Assembly (NCBI GenBank): GCA_030146225.1
Contig: JASLCA010000284.1
Coordinates: 1 to 7,119, forward strand
Direction of reading: 5' to 3'
Source of the DNA: Sphingobacterium sp.
GTDB lineage: Bacteria > Bacteroidota > Bacteroidia > Sphingobacteriales > Sphingobacteriaceae
DNA length: 7,119 bases
Shown here: piece after piece, positions 5,136-7,119 of the stretch
How positions within the stretch are numbered: position 1 is the first letter of the stretch
Layout of the letters: each line of letters begins with the position of its first letter
Notes under the pieces: generated by a model
Databases searched by the model: none
What the model was told of the DNA's origin: nothing
The model's input: the letters and a program-made list of their open reading frames with translations, nothing else
Made by a program: the position numbers and the translations under genes

Positions 5136-6626
5136 TTATTTCAGCATTAGTTTAGAAAGTTCATTAGCCACTATTTTACCAGAAATAATAGCCGGCGGAA
5201 CACCAGGACCTGGTACCGTAAGCTGTCCAGTATAGAATAGATTTTTGAGCTTCTTATTCTTGATCTTAGGTTTGAGCACCGCAGTCTGAGACAAGGTATT
5301 GGCTAAGCCATAGGCATTCCCTGCATACGCATTGTAGTCGGCTATAAAATCCTGCACACAGTAGCTGCGTTTGTAAACAATCTTATCTCCCAGATTTGCA
5401 ATCCCGGTATGCTTCTCCACACGTTGCAGCATGGCCGCTAGGTATTTCTCCCGAATCGCCTCATCATCCGCAATCCCCGTAGCCAGCGGCATAAGTAGAA
5501 ATAGATTCTCGGCCCCTTCAGGTGCAACCAAAGGATCCGTCTGAGAAGGACAGCAGGCATAAAACAAGGGCTGTTCAGGCCAGCGCTTATCGCCATAGAT
5601 CGCATCAATATGAGGGTCCAGCTCATGCTCAAAAAACAGAGTATGATGTTTCAAGGCAGGGATTTTAACCTGCAAGCCCAAATAATAAATCAGGCAGGAA
5701 GGCGCAAAAGTAAGCCCCTCCCAATAGGCGTCCTTATAATTCCGATAAGCAGCAGGCAATAAGCTTTCAGCATGCTGATAATCAGCCGAGGCGATAACCC
5801 CGTCAAACGCAATAATTTGCCCATCAACCACTAATGAGCTAACCCTATCATCAGCAACATTAATATGCGTAACATTACGATCAAAGTGAAATACCGCCCC
5901 TTGCTGCTCTGCAACATGCTGCATAGCCAGCGCCAGTCGATGAAAGCCCCCCATCGGATACCAGGTCCCCAGGGCATAGCCACCGTAATTCATTAAGCTA
6001 TAAAGTGCAGGCACTTTTTTCGGTGAAGCCCCCAAGAAGATAACCGGAAACTCCATTAGGGAGCGCAACTTAGGATTCCGAAAATAGCGCGCGACGTAGC
6101 TCCTGAAATTGCTCAATAAATCCAGCTTCAAGGCACTAAGTGCTATTTTAGGAGCAATAAACTCCAACCAATTGTAACAAGGCTTACGTACAAAATCTTG
6201 CATGCCCACCTCATACTTGTACTTCGCAGACTTCATAAAGCGATCGAACAGTTTCCCAGCCCCCGCCTCCGTCTCTTCAAATAACTGCCTCAACGCAGAC
6301 ATATCCGCAGGAACCATAAGCTTCTCCCCTGCAAATACAATCTCAAACTGCGGATCAAGCGGAACCAGCTGGTAAAAATCAGAAGACCTGACAGCAAAAT
6401 CTTGGAAAAATCCTTCGATAATATCAGGCATCCAGTACCAGCTAGGCCCCATATCAAAGACAAAGCCTTCCGAAGTCCTAAACTGTCGCGCCCGACCACC
6501 GGGCTGCGAATGCTTCTCGAATACATGCACCTCATGCCCATCCTTAGCCAAATAAGCGGCCGCCGACATGCCTGAAAACCCAGATCCTATAATGGCAATT
6601 TTTTTCTTTCCCTTGTCCGCATTCAT
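5136..6626 (-). CDS. crtI: Phytoene desaturase (CrtI type)
   Basis: A 496-residue FAD enzyme that takes phytoene to lycopene by successive desaturations, peripheral to the membrane. The N-terminal dinucleotide fold shows IAIIGSGFSGMSAAAYLAKDG (residues 10-30, GxGxxG at 14-19), Glu37 closing beta-2, and PGGRA at 42-46. FDMGPSWYWMPDIIEGFF (57-74) is the usual substrate-side start in CrtI and CrtN proteins. The C-terminal FAD motif FYTGQLTVPGPGVPPAIISGKIVA (464-487) is the carotenoid-desaturase signature. The length is standard. The number of desaturation steps cannot be read from the sequence, but the downstream cyclase and CrtZ imply four steps to lycopene. It is the promoter-proximal gene of the operon; the ATG at 6626 is clear, with only a weak GGGATTG upstream. 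The start lies downstream of an untranslated leader with hairpins. Confidence 0.96.
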   Translation of the reverse strand: MNADKGKKKIAIIGSGFSGMSAAAYLAKDGHEVHVFEKHSQPGGRARQFRTSEGFVFDMGPSWYWMPDIIEGFFQDFAVRSSDFYQLVPLDPQFEIVFAGEKLMVPADMSALRQLFEETEAGAGKLFDRFMKSAKYKYEVGMQDFVRKPCYNWLEFIAPKIALSALKLDLLSNFRSYVARYFRNPKLRSLMEFPVIFLGASPKKVPALYSLMNYGGYALGTWYPMGGFHRLALAMQHVAEQQGAVFHFDRNVTHINVADDRVSSLVVDGQIIAFDGVIASADYQHAESLLPAAYRNYKDAYWEGLTFAPSCLIYYLGLQVKIPALKHHTLFFEHELDPHIDAIYGDKRWPEQPLFYACCPSQTDPLVAPEGAENLFLLMPLATGIADDEAIREKYLAAMLQRVEKHTGIANLGDKIVYKRSYCVQDFIADYNAYAGNAYGLANTLSQTAVLKPKIKNKKLKNLFYTGQLTVPGPGVPPAIISGKIVANELSKLMLK

Positions 6627-6651
6627 AATATACTGTTAGCAATCCCTTTCA

Positions 6652-6698
6652 GGCTATTAAAGCCGATTTAGATTCGATTTCGAGGCCTATCCAGGCCT
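6652..6698 (-). promoter_or_regulatory. Two tandem hairpins in the crtI leader
   Basis: On the minus strand the leader first meets AGGCCT-GGAT-AGGCCT (6698-6683), a 6-bp GC-rich stem with a 4-nt loop, then GGCT-TTAAT-AGCC (6664-6652), a 4-bp stem. Between them CGATTT occurs twice (11 bp apart on the plus strand). They lie between the promoter and the crtI ATG; neither has a T run, so they are not simple terminators. They could set mRNA stability or translation. No known riboswitch core is recognised. Confidence 0.4.
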
Positions 6699-6715
6699 TA
6701 AAATTAGAATAGAAA

Positions 6716-6746
6716 CAAACTAAATAGACTTTATTTGGTTCACAAA
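6716..6746 (-). promoter_or_regulatory. crtI: Candidate promoter of the carotenoid operon
   Basis: On the minus strand TTTG (6746-6743), 19 nt, then TTAGTTTG (6723-6716): an exact -33 element and a -7 element with one mismatch to TAnnTTTG at normal Bacteroidota spacing. It predicts a leader of about 80 nt. An alternative -7, TATATTTG (6750-6743), is an exact match but has no -33 partner upstream. The assignment is inference from consensus. Confidence 0.5.
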
Positions 6747-6789
6747 TATACTATTATAATTAATATATAGGATATAAATATACTATTAT
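6744..6789. repeat. 14-bp direct repeat, 32-bp period, upstream of crtI
   Basis: AAATATACTATTAT occurs at 6744-6757 and again, base for base, at 6776-6789. The start-to-start distance is 32 bp, about three helical turns, which would put two bound proteins on the same face of the DNA. The proximal copy overlaps the -33 element of the candidate crtI promoter. Each unit holds a small dyad (AATA-GTA-TATT on the minus strand). AT-rich context lowers the surprise, but the exact 14-bp match with in-phase spacing is suggestive of a regulator site. Confidence 0.55.
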
Positions 6790-6795
6790 TGGTTT

Positions 6796-6810
6796 TTTAA
6801 TCGAATTAAA
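6796..6810. repeat. Inverted repeat TTTAAT-CGA-ATTAAA
   Basis: A perfect 6-bp dyad with a 3-bp centre, 6 bp beyond the distal copy of the direct repeat. It lies upstream of the crtI promoter and before the second lipoprotein gene, so it could be an operator for either direction. It carries no T tract suited to a terminator for a known transcript. Confidence 0.4.
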
Positions 6811-6935
6811 GGTTTAGATCTATAATAAATAATAGGAGTGTAGATTTTTTACTATATTTAAATAAAGCAATGCAGACTTTATACTGTCGCAAAAAGCAAC
6901 TTGTATACGTTTAAAGCTTACAACCAATAAAGCTT

Positions 6936-7119
6936 ATGAAAAATATCCTATTCGTACTGGCCCTAATACTAGCCACAACTGCCTGCAAGAAAACAGAAAA
7001 GCCCATAGACGGTACAGAATGTATTGACCAAATGATTATACGCTACAAAGCGGAGTTAACCTGCAAAAAGAATAGCCCATCCGAAACACATCTTTTTAGT
7101 GGGCTGTATAAGCAAGAAA
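6936..7119 (+). CDS. Second small lipoprotein, paralogue, N-terminal part only
   Basis: The first 61 codons of a gene cut by the right edge; ATG at 6936. The signal peptide MKNILFVLALILATTAC gives a putative lipid-bearing Cys17, though Thr at -3 is a weak lipobox. The next residues are KKTEKP, a charged start often seen in Bacteroidota lipoproteins. It aligns without gaps to the lipoprotein at 1543: cysteines 17, 29 and 43 coincide, and 15 of 34 residues are identical over 28-61 (E-C...MI..YK.EL.CK...LFS..Y..E). The bases before the two starts also match in part (CTTGTA 36-38 nt upstream, then CGTTT and AACCAA/AACCAATAAA). The family is unnamed and the function unknown. It is divergent from the carotenoid operon. 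Confidence 0.8.
   Translation, partial: MKNILFVLALILATTACKKTEKPIDGTECIDQMIIRYKAELTCKKNSPSETHLFSGLYKQE

Larger units (their letters stand above)
6627..6935. other. AT-rich divergent control region
   Basis: A 309-bp stretch with no coding frame that I believe, between crtI (minus) and the second lipoprotein (plus). From left to right it holds the crtI leader with two hairpins (6652-6698), the candidate crtI promoter (6716-6746), a 14-bp direct repeat (6744-6789), a dyad TTTAAT-CGA-ATTAAA (6796-6810) and, for the plus strand, -7-like TATATTTA (6853-6860) and TACGTTTA (6906-6913) without a good -33 partner. The last 36 nt resemble the leader of the first lipoprotein. Confidence 0.6.

Noticed and set aside
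6744..6789. CRISPR-like repeats
   Set aside because: Only two 14-bp copies with an 18-bp AT-rich spacer and no cas gene; a regulatory site is the simpler reading.
6720..6890. Insertion-sequence end or attachment site in the AT-rich region
   Set aside because: The direct repeat and dyad are not terminal inverted repeats flanking a coding unit, and no transposase or integrase fragment or tRNA is present.

Overview
The window looks like chromosomal DNA of a Bacteroidota bacterium, most likely of the Sphingobacterium/Pedobacter type. Four things point that way: the order and architecture of the carotenoid genes (in particular a one-piece CrtYc-Yd lycopene cyclase next to a short CrtZ), starts that mostly lack a Shine-Dalgarno sequence, promoter-like pairs resembling the Bacteroidota TTTG / TAnnTTTG elements, and small lipoproteins with an LTAC-type lipobox. 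The genus is an inference; the phylum is fairly secure.

Left part (1-1480): a short minus-strand operon holds a classical SDR oxidoreductase followed by a DoxX-like membrane protein that runs off the left edge. A HxlR-type regulator is transcribed divergently from it. The 85-bp space between them holds a good minus-strand promoter for the SDR and a near-perfect 20-bp dyad (1061-1080), the best candidate operator. This looks like a stress- or carbonyl-responsive unit in which the regulator controls itself and the SDR operon.

Middle-left (1502-1919): a small cysteine-rich lipoprotein of unknown function on the plus strand, converging on the carotenoid operon.

Main part (1910-6626, minus strand): a carotenoid operon in the order crtI, crtB, SRPBCC protein, crtZ, crtYcd, idi. 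Idi balances the C5 precursors, CrtB makes phytoene from GGPP, CrtI desaturates it to lycopene, CrtYcd cyclises it to beta-carotene and CrtZ hydroxylates it to zeaxanthin. A GGPP synthase (crtE) and a ketolase (crtW) are absent here, so GGPP must come from elsewhere and the expected product is zeaxanthin. The SRPBCC protein has no assigned step. Most junctions are 1-40 nt; the exception is a 163-nt gap between crtB and the SRPBCC gene.

Right part (6627-7119): an AT-rich divergent intergenic region carries the likely crtI promoter, a 14-bp direct repeat with 32-bp spacing, a dyad and a leader with two hairpins. Beyond it starts a second lipoprotein, cut by the right edge. It is a paralogue of the first lipoprotein in the same orientation, so the pigment operon is bracketed by the pair. 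No mobile element, tRNA, rRNA or CRISPR array was seen. I saw no clearly new system; the most open points are the crtI control region, the lipoprotein pair and the SRPBCC protein.
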